NCBI GenBank assembly: GCA_025267735.1
Contig: CM046309.1
Span: forward strand, 55,620,319 to 55,684,318
From: Mactra quadrangularis
Taxonomy: Eukaryota > Mollusca > Bivalvia > Venerida > Mactridae
Reading direction: 5' to 3'
Length of the DNA stretch: 64,000 bases
In this document: piece after piece, positions 50,849 through 60,918 of the stretch
Layout: each line of letters begins with the position of its first letter
Position numbering within the stretch: the stretch's first letter is position 1
Program-made: the position numbers and the translations under genes
Notes under the pieces: generated by a model
Told to the model about the DNA's origin: nothing
Database searches by the model: none
Seen by the model: the letters and a program-made list of their open reading frames with translations, nothing else

Positions 50849-51248
50849 TATGAATATAGAAATATGTGAGAAACAGACATGATAAAGTATGAATTTAAGG
50901 ATGATGGACAAAATTAAGTATGAGTTTAGATATATATATAGGAATTATGGCAAACATATAGTATAGATATAGAAATAAAGGAATGATGGACAAAATATAG
51001 TATAAATATAGAAATATAGGCATGATGAACAAATATCTGAATGAATATTGAAATACAAGAATGATAAACATAAATAGAATGAATGTAGGAATATAGGAAT
51101 GGTGAACAAAATATAGTATGAATATAGAAATATAGAAATGATGAACAAAATATAGTATAGACATAGAAATATACAAATGATGATCAAAATATAGAGTAAA
51201 TATTGAAAAATAGGAATGGTGAGTATAGCATGAATATAGAAATATAAC
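50849..51248. repeat. Terminal 31/39-bp satellite block
   Basis: Last units of the array, mostly the 39-bp form with ATATAGGAATGATGAACAAA. The array stops abruptly at about 51248 in unique sequence. Confidence 0.88.
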
Positions 51249-52045
51249 GACTTTATTTATTGTAGATGTTAAAATGTATAGCTACATCTTTGTCGGACAA
51301 CAGCTTTTAGCTAGACTAGTGTTGTATATATTTGTATATTTGATTCTAATCGACTGTAAATACAGATTATCTTATCAAATTTCAATATGGTCCACACAGA
51401 TATTTACAATGTACATACATTTATGTTTTCTCTTCAAAGCCTTTCAGGCCAAACATAAATTATTTATTTTCTGTTATCATTTAAAGAAAATAGCAAACTC
51501 ATAAATAGGTATGCTCGGACAGGTACGGTTTATCTCATTCAATTCTGATACATTTGATTCATATAGCACTTTCTCACTTGAACAATGGCTCCTGAAAAAA
51601 CTGTTGCCGCTATAACATCGGCATCAATGTCCTATTACATTTAGTATGGAGATCAATTTCTCCGTAAAAAAGTGTCCAGAACCACAATTCCCTTTCATGA
51701 AAACACAATTATACCAATTCCACATAAGCATTAAAATGACTGTACAAAAAGTCATATCTGCAAAAGATAAGTAACATGATAACTTCATTTTTAAATATAT
51801 GATACTGAAAGAAAGAGAGGGTGGATTCCTCTGACAAAAACAAAATCATAAGTATATAACTCATCCATTTTCACGTGACTATACAAAAAGTCAAATCTGC
51901 AAAAGATATAAAACATGATTACTAAATTTCAAAGACATTTCAGATAAAACTAAAAAGGAAGAGGGTGGGAGGCTGGGTAGTACGATAAAAGTATTTAACA
52001 ATGTTTCCTTTGTCCTGTCCGAAGCTCGATTTAGTTTTCAAAATT
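51249..52045. other. Non-coding stretch with a 60-bp direct repeat
   Basis: No gene seen. Two copies of a segment with GACT(G/A)TACAAAAAGTCA and TCTGCAAAAGATA lie at about 51739-51800 and 51877-51935. The 76-codon frame at 51274 has no recognisable motif. Confidence 0.5.
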
Positions 52046-52453
52046 GGGCCGATTGCATAATTCAAGTTTTATTTAGTCTAGTTTAAGCTCTAGTCCGAGG
52101 CTTACTAGCCTTGAGTTGATTTCTCAATTGCATAATTCAAGTTTAATTTTGTTTTAGCTAGTCTAAGACTAGCTATCCGGGGGATAACAAAAATTGAGCT
52201 TTGTAATATTGTAGTACTTAGTCCTCAGGTAGGATAAACTATATATATATATAATTGAAGTTGTCTTTCATTGCATCGAAAAAAATACCACTTAATCATG
52301 AGAATTTCGTGCTTGAACATTGATTATTTTGTACAAAATTTGAAGCGACCGCTTAACAATGTTATTTTCGAATACATGCAAATGTATACGTTATTGAAAT
52401 AAAAATATTATAATTTTAGTATAAAATCCACACATAATTGATGCATTTTTAAA

Positions 52454-53977
52454 TTGATAAATGCATTATATGATGTTATGCTCAGCTTACTTGTCGACTT
52501 TAAAAAAGCATTTGACATGGTATACAGAAATGGTATATGGTTTAAACTAATGAATTATAACATGTCCACTAAGTTTTTAACTATGTTACGTAGTATGTAC
52601 CAATCTGTAAAAATATGCGTTAAACTTAACAATAATTTAACTGAATATTTTGATAGTTATATGGGGGTTAAACAGGGTGAGACATTGTCACCTCTTCTTT
52701 TTTTACTTTTTATAAATGACATGGAGACTTGTCTTTTCGATAATGATGCTGACTTAGTCAGTTTAGACCAATTACAAATATTTATACTGCTTTTTGCTGA
52801 TGATACCGTCCTTTTTTCATATTCTCTCACGGGCTTACAGTTACTATTGAATAATTTGCACACTTATTGTTCTAAGTGGAATATTATTGTTAATACATCA
52901 AAAACTGTTGTGATGTGTTGCAAATTGGGCAATAAACGCAAAAACTTTGATATCTATTATGGAAATATCAAATTGAATATTGTTGAAAAATTTTGTTACT
53001 TGGGTGTTGTGCTATCATCAAATGGTAAATTTTACAATACACAGAAATCATTATCTGAACAAGCATTGCGTTCTATATTTTGTATTAAATCAATTTTTCA
53101 GGTTGTCTCCCTTGGTGTACTTGAAAAAATTAAACTATTTGATAGTATGGTATTACCAATTCTTAACTACGGTTGTGAAATTTGGGGGTTTCATAAAAGT
53201 CCTGACATTGAAAAAGTATATATCAAATTTTTAAAATATGTATTAAATGTGAGATACCAGACAACTAATGTTACTGTATATGGCGAACTTGGTAAAGTAC
53301 CCTTAGATGTTGTAAGGAAAGAACGTATTTTAAAGTATTTTTTTAAAATAGTAAATGCCAAGAATTCACTTATGTATAAAACATTTATGTATGATAAAGC
53401 AAATAATGTTACAAATTCTTGGGCAGGCGATGTTAAGAACTTGTTGAACGATCTAGGATACTCATACATATGGGATACCATGGATTTTTCACGTTCCCAG
53501 CTGAACAATATTATACAATGTTTATACAGTCAATATTATCAACTATTTTTCTCTTTTTTAGACAACATGCCTAAATTGAATACCTACAAACTATTTAAAA
53601 ATAATTTTGAATCTGAAAAATATTTATCTTGTATCAAAAATGATAATCATAGAATTGCTTTAACTCGTATTCGTTGCTCTGCTCATAAACTTGCCGTAGA
53701 AGAAGGGCGTTATAGAAATATTGACAGAGCCGATAGAAAATGCATTTTTTGCGATATGAACGTAATTGAAGACGAATACCATTTTATTTTAATCTGTCCT
53801 ATGTACCGTAATATTCGCAAAGAATGCCTACCCAATTATTATAACCATTGGCCAACTATTCAAAAATTACGAAATTTAATGTCCTCAACAAGTACCAGTC
53901 TAATTTGTAAATTAGCAAAATATATATATCTTGCTAATAAAAAACGATCTTCTTTACTAAACCAAGTGAACACATAA
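52454..53977 (+). CDS. Non-LTR retrotransposon RT, 5'-truncated but open (507 codons)
   Basis: The reverse transcriptase starts within its palm domain: catalytic VDFKKAFD at residues 14-21, GVKQGETLSP at 71-80, and the second catalytic block FADD at 114-117 (the common YADD/FADD form). Thumb and connector follow, then a C-terminal zinc motif of form CX2CX9HX4C (C430, C433, H443, C448). The endonuclease and the first RT blocks are absent, so the copy is 5'-truncated, as usual for LINE insertions. The chosen ATG lies at the truncation and is not a true start. There are no stops or frameshifts over 1.5 kb, which indicates a young insertion. Clade not resolved: Jockey/CR1-like group by general look. 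Confidence 0.88.
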   Translation: MINALYDVMLSLLVDFKKAFDMVYRNGIWFKLMNYNMSTKFLTMLRSMYQSVKICVKLNNNLTEYFDSYMGVKQGETLSPLLFLLFINDMETCLFDNDADLVSLDQLQIFILLFADDTVLFSYSLTGLQLLLNNLHTYCSKWNIIVNTSKTVVMCCKLGNKRKNFDIYYGNIKLNIVEKFCYLGVVLSSNGKFYNTQKSLSEQALRSIFCIKSIFQVVSLGVLEKIKLFDSMVLPILNYGCEIWGFHKSPDIEKVYIKFLKYVLNVRYQTTNVTVYGELGKVPLDVVRKERILKYFFKIVNAKNSLMYKTFMYDKANNVTNSWAGDVKNLLNDLGYSYIWDTMDFSRSQLNNIIQCLYSQYYQLFFSFLDNMPKLNTYKLFKNNFESEKYLSCIKNDNHRIALTRIRCSAHKLAVEEGRYRNIDRADRKCIFCDMNVIEDEYHFILICPMYRNIRKECLPNYYNHWPTIQKLRNLMSSTSTSLICKLAKYIYLANKKRSSLLNQVNT

Positions 53978-54550
53978 TACGTTTACAATTTAATTTTGTT
54001 GATATCTTGTTTTCCTTGGAGTTTTCTTTTTTAGTCTACCTTTTTGTCTAACTTTCTAACGATTCTTTGTTTTTTCAAGTAAAAGTACTGCTTTAAGATT
54101 CACATTCTGTACTCATACTCTTCTCAGTGATGTATCATTATTCAAATATTACTTTATTCTTATACATGTTCTCATACTCTTCTCAGTGATGTATCATTAT
54201 TCAAATATTACTTTATTCTTATACATGTTCTCATACTCTTCTCAGTGATGTATCATTATTCAAATATTACTTTATTCTTATACATGTTCTCATACTCTTC
54301 TCAGTGATGTATCATTATTCAAATATTACTTTATTCTTATACATGTTCTCATACTCTTCTCAGTGATGTATCATTATTCAAATATTACTTTATTCTTATA
54401 CATGTTTGTTCATATATATTCCTTTTGATGTATTGTCATAAATATTAATTTACATGTATGTATGTATATGTTGTTGCCGCCGACTGACGGCAGAAAAGCA
54501 CGTATGTGCTTAATTGCTGAAATAAATATATTTGTATTTTGTATTTTGTA
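53978..54550 (+). mobile_element. LINE 3'UTR with tandem repeats, stem-loop and tail
   Basis: Downstream of the RT stop. It contains a 59-bp tandem array (54112-54404), a GCCGCCGACTGACGGC stretch, the perfect hairpin AAGCACGTATGTGCTT (54496-54511), then CTGAAATAAATA and a (TTTTGTAT)n tail ending near 54550. The terminal stem-loop plus short repeat tail is typical of LINEs whose RT recognises a 3' structure. Confidence 0.75.
54112..54404. repeat. 59-bp tandem repeat x5, essentially identical
   Basis: Five head-to-tail copies containing CATACTCTTCTCAGTGATG and TATCATTATTCAAATATTAC. Copies are the same at every base I compared, within a LINE 3'UTR. Confidence 0.93.
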
Positions 54551-55460
54551 CTTGCACATTCAAAGAGCTCATACACGGATACATTTTCAGGTTCCTCAGT
54601 TGAAGGCTGAATGAAACTACTTTTAGGATGTTAACATTTAGTAAGATATCGAAACTGCAAAACATGGCAACACACGTGCATGCGCATATGTACTGCATGT
54701 CAAAATTTTGCCAGTTTTGAATTGATAAAATATCAGATCAAATGCATTAGCTTAGTTGTATTACCCTGAAATGTTGTACCTGTGTTGAAGCTGAGTAATT
54801 ATACTACATTATAAGGTTTTAAATATGTCGAGTCGCAATTGGTTTGATAGCAAGTTTGACGTTTGTTGATCGACCCTCGAACAACTATGATTAATCATAT
54901 TCGAGTTCGCTTTCTGTTTCCCCAGCCCTGAGCTAGCGGTAAAAAAGATTTAGCTCTAAGAAACAACAAGGTTTTCGTTGTGATTCGAATAAATGCCGGG
55001 CTTGCGGTCCAATAATTTCTAGTGCAACGTCGTAATTACTCGGCCATGATTTTACAGTTGGCTGAACATGTTTATGAAAACAAAATTCTAACCGCACTTT
55101 TTCCCTTTTTTCGTAAAAATTCATCAAAATCTCGTGTGTGAACGCAAAATTAATCATATAATCAATATTATCATTATTGCGTTATTTTGACCTCCTATTC
55201 TGGTTCTAGTAAGTATCGGGTTTCAGACCCATTCCATTTACGCGATAACAACGTGTCTTGTTTTGAAGCCATTTTTTTTTCTATGCACACAAACTTTATT
55301 CTTATTACTTTGTACCGGAGAAGGAATCTTGCATAAAAGTGATAAATATTATTCGTAAGAACTTTTACACATCAAGGTTAAATTTCTCAAATACGAGCTG
55401 CACATTCTATTGAAATTTATCCGTTGCAATATGTGGGCAGCCATTTTTTCAACTCACAAA
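54551..55460. other. Non-coding interior of the TIR element
   Basis: No gene seen. The 74-codon minus frame at 54933 lacks motifs. Confidence 0.4.
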
Positions 55461-55689
55461 ACTGATTTATTTTCTAAAACTCAGCCTTAAACTACCCCCA
55501 CCGCAGATTTAACTTTAATGGTGTGTTAGACTAAATATAAACTCAGGTTTTGCCTAAACTGTATTTATGCAATCCAATCAGGTTTTTGCTTAGTCTGAGA
55601 CTAATTAAACTACATTAATGCAATGGAAAGGGTTTAAACTCTGGTTTAAACTTGAGGTTATCTTTAGACTAGAATTATGCAATCGGGCC

Positions 55690-55871
55690 ATTATACGTTC
55701 AAACCTACACAATATGGCACGTGAAAAACGTGCTTAACGCTCCCATAAACATCTTTACATTCAGCCAATAATAAATACATATATATGGTGTCTGATTTAT
55801 GCCATGTCGCATTTTCGTTTCTTTGCCGCGAAAAATGAAAAAACAAAACCACGACAAATCATAGTTAATCG
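55690..55871. other. Spacer
   Basis: Unique sequence between two mobile elements. Nothing recognised. Confidence 0.4.
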
Positions 55872-56290
55872 TTTCTTCGTCTTTATATTTCTTCATTTCT
55901 TTGCTACGAAGAAACGAACACACGACAAAAAAATACAACAATACGACAGATAAAATGTGTTGTGTTTTTCGCCTTACATCTGACGTATTTTTGTCGTTTC
56001 GTTTCTTCGTGGCCAAGGAACGAAAAGACGAAGATACGACAAACTATGAATCTGTCGTGTTTCCGCCCTTCATCTATCGTACTCCGTACTTTCGTTTCTT
56101 CGTGGTTAAGAAAGAAATAGACGAAGATACGACAAACTATTGATTTGTCGTGTTTTATCTTCACAAAGAAACGAAAAGACGAAGATGTAAGGCGAAAACA
56201 CGACACATTTTATCTGTCGTATTGTTGTATTTATTTTGTCGTGTGTTCGTTTTTTCGTGGCGAAGAAATGAAGAAATGAAAAGACGATGT
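55872..56290. mobile_element. Fold-back element rich in CGAAAAGACGAAG / CGACAAA words
   Basis: Arms 55878-55981 and 56183-56287 are inverted copies over about 104 bp (GAACACACGACAAAA, ACAATACGACAGATAAAA, CGCCTTACATC). The loop of about 200 bp has two further copies of GACGAAGATACGACAAACTA. The whole element is built of short self-complementary CpG-containing words. Open frames of 80-103 codons on both strands result from this. No target duplication was identified. Confidence 0.7.
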
Positions 56291-56476
56291 CAATATTCTC
56301 AATCTAGAATGTTGTTAACCTCTGATTACAAGACTGCAAGTCACTGGACCGAGAGCGATTTTAGTGAACTCGATCCACGGTCCACTTGCTAAATTCGATG
56401 ACAATAATTAATTTGTACATGTATGTCCCTAATATAACATTATTTAAACGTATGTATGCGTATGAAAGTAAAATAG

Positions 56477-56690
56477 CCGCGGCCGTGGCATAGTAGAAGT
56501 CTGACTTCGAATCCAGAGATCGCGGGTTCGAGCCCGGTCGTGGTAGGTCATACCCTAGACAGAAGTTGTCAGTCTCGTGGTAGGATAAGTTAGTACTGGT
56601 GATAGAAAAGTGTTCAGGAAACCGATAGTAGAAAGAGCAGGTCGTCGTATATAACACCTAAATATGTGTTAAATACAGCGTTAAAAAAAG
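56477..56690 (+). mobile_element. Second SINE type (tRNA-derived)
   Basis: A tRNA-like head with GGCCGTGGCATAGTAG (A-box region) and B box GGTTCGAGCCC (56525-56535), followed by GGTCATACCC. The body then resembles the other SINE family: TTAGTACTGGTGATAGAAAA and TGTTCAGGAAAC here, against TGAGTACTGGTTATAGACAA and GGTCCAGGAAAG there. It ends GTTAAATACAGCGTTAA against GTTGATACGGCGTTAAC. The central CGACATTATTGTC part of the first family is missing. The target duplication is unclear. Confidence 0.7.
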
Positions 56691-56841
56691 GAAAATGCAG
56701 TCCTGATAGCGACATTGATATTTTTACTTGTGTTGATTTTATACTTGATATTTTAAATATAAGAAGATTTTGTAAACTAATTTATTTTGTAAATTTATCG
56801 ATTTGAATAAACATTAAAGTACATGTAATACCCTTTATCCT
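56691..56841. other. Spacer before LINE remnant
   Basis: AT-rich DNA. The 5' end of the truncated LINE lies somewhere near its right border. Confidence 0.4.
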
Positions 56842-58134
56842 CAGAAAATACCTAAATTTATACACGAACTCAGAGAGTTTGATCAAAATTCTTTTTAGAA
56901 ATGGTTAAACTCGAAAAAGTCAAAATGTAAGAAACAAGGGTCTGAAATAAACTTTAACGGTAAAAGGGAGACCACTCTTGATGGTATCCTTGCTGGTTGG
57001 TCGTCATACTTCGGTCAATTGTATAAATTCTATGATACTACAAATTTTGACGCTGATCATAGAAGTCATGTGGATACAAATGTTGAATCATTTCTATCTA
57101 GCAATGAAAACGCTCCCATTAATAATACACTCTGTAAGGCAGTAAGTGCTGACGAACTCAAGGAAATCATCAAAATATTGCCTAACAATAAAAGTGGGTC
57201 ATGTGATAACTTAGTATACGAACACTTGAAATATGGTGGTGCTGATATTGTAATAAGCTTATCTAAACTGTTTAGTGAAATATTCCGCCAAGAAAGGGTA
57301 CCGAATAGCTTTAAATCAGGCCTCACTGTGACCTAACATAAGGGCAATGGAAAATCGTTTAGCGATCCGGCCAGCCACAGAGCCATCTTCTTACTTTCGG
57401 TAATATCTAAACTATTTGAAAAACTATTAATGAAACGTTTCGAGGATAATTCATTAACGTCTCAAGTTAGCAAACTACAGCATGGCTTTCAAAAAGGTAA
57501 AAGTTGTAAAATGGCTCCAGACATTCTACAGGAAGCACGTGACTACTGTGTTGAACGAGGTAGTCCGCTACATGTCTGTTATATGGACGCTAAATCTGCA
57601 TTCGATCTTGTATGGATAAACGGTCTATTGTACAAACTACATGACATCGGCTTCCAGGGGAAAATTCTACGAATAATTTCAAATTTATTTAGTGATTGCT
57701 CCAGCCGAGTACTCTTTAAGAGTCACTTGTCCGTACCATTTGCCATAGAACAGGGAACGAGACAAGGCTCCATTTGTGCCCCATTCTTCTATACAGTATT
57801 TATTGATGGTCTCCTCAAAACATTACATTCCAGTCCATATGGTCTACGTATCGGTAACTTGTGCCTTACGGTTCTTACACAAGCAGACAACATAGTGTTG
57901 TTATCATTGTCAAGACGAGGTCTAAATGAACTGATTGAAATTTGTCATAACTATTCACTCAAGTGGCGTTATCTATACAACGCAAGAAAATGTGCAGCTT
58001 ATGTCCTTGATCGTAGAAATACTCGCCACAAAGCGGCACCAGCGATCTATGGCGATCAAGTCATACAAGAAACTAATATGTATAAACATCTTGGTATTGT
58101 GCAATCGGCTTCAGTTAGCCAGCCAAATGACGTT
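56842..58134 (+). pseudogene. Non-LTR retrotransposon RT, inactive, first part
   Basis: One frame runs from the inter-domain linker (EFDQNSF, then TAG at 56896-56898 where a Trp is usual) through the RT fingers (LPNNKSGSCDNLVYEHLK), a second stop at 57334-57336 before HKGNGKSF, and the palm: MDAKSAFDLV (first catalytic Asp), GTRQGSICAPFF, then LTQADNIVLL near 57877-57903 where YADD/FADD is expected. Only one of the two catalytic Asp codons of that motif remains. The endonuclease is missing (5'-truncated). The frame is interrupted at 58134 by the insertion 58135-59563 and resumes at 59641. A dead copy. Confidence 0.88.
58058..58134. repeat. 77-bp target-site duplication, left copy
   Basis: 58058-58134 and 59564-59640 are identical but for one base (ACAAGAAACT against ACAAGGAACT). 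They are LINE coding sequence duplicated around the insertion. Removing one copy and the insert restores the RT reading frame. Confidence 0.9.
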
Positions 58135-58317
58135 ATATATATTTATTGAATCCTCCATTATGGAGATAATAACATATTTACAAAGTATTATACAAAGTAA
58201 TGCAAATAAATAATACATTAAACAATTGTATCATATAGGCTAAATTCAGTGTTATTTTACATCCATTTAATGTAAGAATAGCACATGTGAGATATTGAAA
58301 TACAGAGTATCAAGCTA

Positions 58318-58857
58318 ATGTTTGAATAACATACATGAACATTCAATGTATACCAAACCAAGCATGGTGTATGAGTAACATACATGAACATACAATGTAT
58401 ACCAAACCAAACATGGTGTATGAGTAACATACATGAACACACAATATATACTAAACCAAACATGGTGTATGAGTAACATACATGAACACACAATATATAC
58501 TAAACCAAACATGGTGTATGAGTAACATACATGAACATACAATGTAGACTAAACCAAACATGGTGTATGAGTAACATACATGAATACACAATATATTCTA
58601 AACCAAACATGGTGTATGAGTAACATACATGAACATACAATGTATACCAAACCAAGCATGGTGTATGAGTAACATACATGAACATACAATGTATACCAAA
58701 CCAAGCATGGTGTATGAGTAACATACATGAACATACAATGTATACCAAACCAAACATGGTGTATGAGTAACATACATGAATACACAATATATTCTAAACC
58801 AAGCATGGTGTATGAGTAACATACATGAGCACACAATGTAGACTAAACAAATCATAC
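58318..58857. repeat. 49-bp minisatellite, 11 copies
   Basis: Head-to-tail units of AACATACATGAACA(T/C)ACAAT, GTATACCAAACCAA, (G/A)CATGGTGTATGAGT with exact 49-bp spacing. It lies in the 3'UTR region of the antisense LINE fragment. Because 49 = 1 mod 3 and the minus strand is stop-free, overlapping 75-98-codon frames appear. They are not genes. Confidence 0.93.
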
Positions 58858-59082
58858 TAATACAATGTATATGAAATCTATGCTTGTATACCAATATAAA
58901 TAAACAGAATTACTCATTATATGATTTATGTGTGACCATGTTTCACCATGTATTAACAAAATTATAAATTTCATCTAGTTAAAAAATAAAACGCATTTGC
59001 ATTAAAATATTCAAGTGATGAAAGTCTTTAAGATCGTTGATTGTAGCAATTCTAAATATTTCCAAGCATTGGTCGCTTGAAT

Positions 59083-59563
59083 TCAGTTGGATGAAAGATA
59101 CGAACAATTGTCATCCATAACTATATTTGTTAAAAGAGAATCCTTTATACTGGTTGAAAGTTTATACCTCAAGATTGATGCTTCGCTTTTAAAAACCATC
59201 TTACTTAAAATGTTTTTCCATTGAGACTTCGATGGAAACCAACCACTGTCTACATAGCCATAAAAATAGGATCCAAGTTCATAATCTGAAGACATCAGGT
59301 ATAAACCCTCTCGTTTGATGATCACTATTTACAAAGCGGATTAATCTATGAATAAATATTTCTTTTGCCTGATAAAACCAAGGTAATCTACACAATTGAC
59401 CAAAATACTTCAGTTTTTTTAATATCAATCATTACTTCAATGGGTACACAATTCAATATGGAAAGAGCCAATGTAGTGTCAGTATTTCGTTGAAGTGACT
59501 GAACTAGTTTAAAACAGAATCTATGAGCTTTTTCTAGCTTAATGATGTCCTGTTTTGAGTAAA
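59083..59563 (-). pseudogene. LINE RT C-terminal remnant (antisense)
   Basis: Two minus-strand pieces in different frames. The piece up to 59563 reads KLEKAHRFCFKLVQSLQ, aligning with QLEIAHHFCIKRAQGLS of the host LINE. The piece 59083-59325 reads SGWFPSKSQWKNILSKM, aligning with TGLFPPKFAWKKICMRA. The frames are broken between them, so it is degenerate. Confidence 0.75.
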
Positions 59564-59640
59564 AAGTCATACAAGGAACTAATATGTATAAACATCTTGG
59601 TATTGTGCAATCGGCTTCAGTTAGCCAGCCAAATGACGTT
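59564..59640. repeat. 77-bp target-site duplication, right copy
   Basis: Partner of 58058-58134. The RT frame continues directly from its right end into GACTCAGTG (DSV). Confidence 0.9.
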
Positions 59641-60646
59641 GACTCAGTGAAACAAACTATAAGAGGAACTTTTATGTCCCTTACAAACAGGATTTACGGA
59701 TGTGATAATATAAATCCGAGCACGGCGATAAAACTGTACAATACATGCGTCCTGCCACGTGCTCTATTTGGATGTGAACTATGGAATAATATTCCAGAAT
59801 ATAAAATGAAACAATTAGAAATTGCGCATCATTTTTGCATTAAACGCGCTCAGGGTCTTTCATCACTTACGCGCTCTGACATGGCCCTTGGTCTACTTGG
59901 TGCTCACAGTTTACGCGCTTATATCGATAAACAAAACTGTTATTCTTTGGAGTACTTTGTAGAACCTCTGCTAGTGATATTTGTACTCAGTTGTTCACTC
60001 ATAGACTTTTCCAGGCTATAAACAATAAATCTAGATTACTTGGTTTTATACCCGATATTTTGTCAATTATTGATACTTACGATCTAAAAGATTATCTTGA
60101 TCATTTTTTATCAACTGGACTTTTCCCGCCAAAATTTGCATGGAAAAAGATTTGCATGCGTGCTATAAAAAAGTGTGAAGAAAACAAGTGGTCTGATCGT
60201 CTTGAGCTCAGTACAGACTTCACTCTATTAAGTCACTTACAATTATGTGAATATACCCTATGGACTTTTGCTAGGACTAACCCATATTGTCTTTCTTCAG
60301 TGAAATTCTTGGTGTCTGTTTTATGCAGTCGTCCCTCAAATAATACTTGTCTTCGTTGTCTACAGCCATGCAGTATCGAGGTTGAGCATAAGTTATTATA
60401 TTGCCCATATACAAATGCAAAAACCTTGTTAGTAAAATATTTTGAGGACATTAGTGCTTTAAGCTGTTCCTTATCAACTCTGCTGCGTGGTTGTAGCAAG
60501 GAAGATATCTTTGCTTACATGCTTGGAAAATTAGACTGTAACTTTTGTAACTGTATTGACATTAATCTGTACCCAAGATACCTGTCATTATGTCATGTTC
60601 GTATTAGATCTGTTCTATATGACGATATTTATTTTTTTCTGTAACT
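59641..60646 (+). pseudogene. Non-LTR retrotransposon RT, second part
   Basis: Continues the frame broken at 58134: thumb region (NRIYGCDNINPSTAIKLYN), then a frameshift near 59965-59972 after YFVEPL, with reading resumed one frame over (QLFTHRLFQAINNKSRLLGF). A C-terminal CX2CX9HX4C zinc motif follows (starting CLRC, near 60350-60410), with the stop at 60642-60644. The zinc spacing is the same as in the LINE at 52454, so the two elements share a C-terminal design. Confidence 0.85.
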
Positions 60647-60834
60647 ATCATGTAAACTGATTTCCTTTGCGAATGAATTCGTTTTCGTTTCGCGCTATCC
60701 ATTTTCTTCCTGGATTAATTCATTTACAACTGTATTTGTTACATTTTCAATTTATTGTACATAACATTTACTGTATTTCTACTTACATACATATACTATG
60801 GCATTTGAATAAATGCCCCTTATCAATCAATCAA
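60647..60834 (+). mobile_element. LINE 3'UTR with terminal hairpin and (TCAA)n tail
   Basis: Short 3'UTR ending in the perfect hairpin GGCATTTGAATAAATGCC, then CCTTATCAATCAATCAA (ends 60834). The same terminus recurs at 61502-61537, so it marks a family. Confidence 0.8.
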
Positions 60835-60918
60835 CATTGTGTTTGTGTTATAACTTATCCCATACGAGTTCAACCCAGTCAGTGTTTTCTGTTTCAAATT
60901 TTGGACAATACATAAATA
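60796..60918. repeat. 123-bp perfect direct repeat, left copy (partner 61499-61621)
   Basis: Identical to 61499-61621 over 123 positions. It includes the LINE terminus plus 84 bp beyond the tail (60835-60918). The 84 bp beyond the tail look like a long target duplication around the element at 60919-61537. Confidence 0.92.

Larger units (their letters stand above)
52046..55689. mobile_element. TIR element (~3.6 kb) that hosts a LINE
   Basis: GGGCCGATTGCATAATTC at 52046 is matched by the inverse complement ending at 55689 (AATTATGCAATCGGGCC), with ATT outside both ends as a possible 3-bp target duplication. Subterminal TTGCATAATTCAAGTTT repeats occur on the left (52055 and 52131). On the right, related words (TTATGCAATCC, TTAATGCAATGG) recur. 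The interior holds the LINE at 52454-54550 plus about 1.1 kb of non-coding DNA. No transposase seen, so it is non-autonomous. The 3-bp target fits Harbinger-type elements, but that is only a guess. Confidence 0.65.
58135..59563 (-). mobile_element. Antisense 5'-truncated LINE fragment inserted in the LINE
   Basis: A 1429-bp insert flanked by the 77-bp duplication. On the minus strand it starts inside an RT C-terminal region (59563), continues through protein remnants (59083-59563), AT-rich DNA and a 49-bp minisatellite, and ends at 58135 with CTCCATAATGGAG, then ATTCAATAAATATATAT. The protein remnants resemble the host LINE's own C-terminal part, so a related element inserted in the opposite direction. 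Confidence 0.85.

Noticed and set aside
58257..58894. Overlapping minus-strand frames with HVCYSYT and MFGLVYIV repeats
   Set aside because: They are readings of the 49-bp minisatellite in three frames (49 = 1 mod 3).
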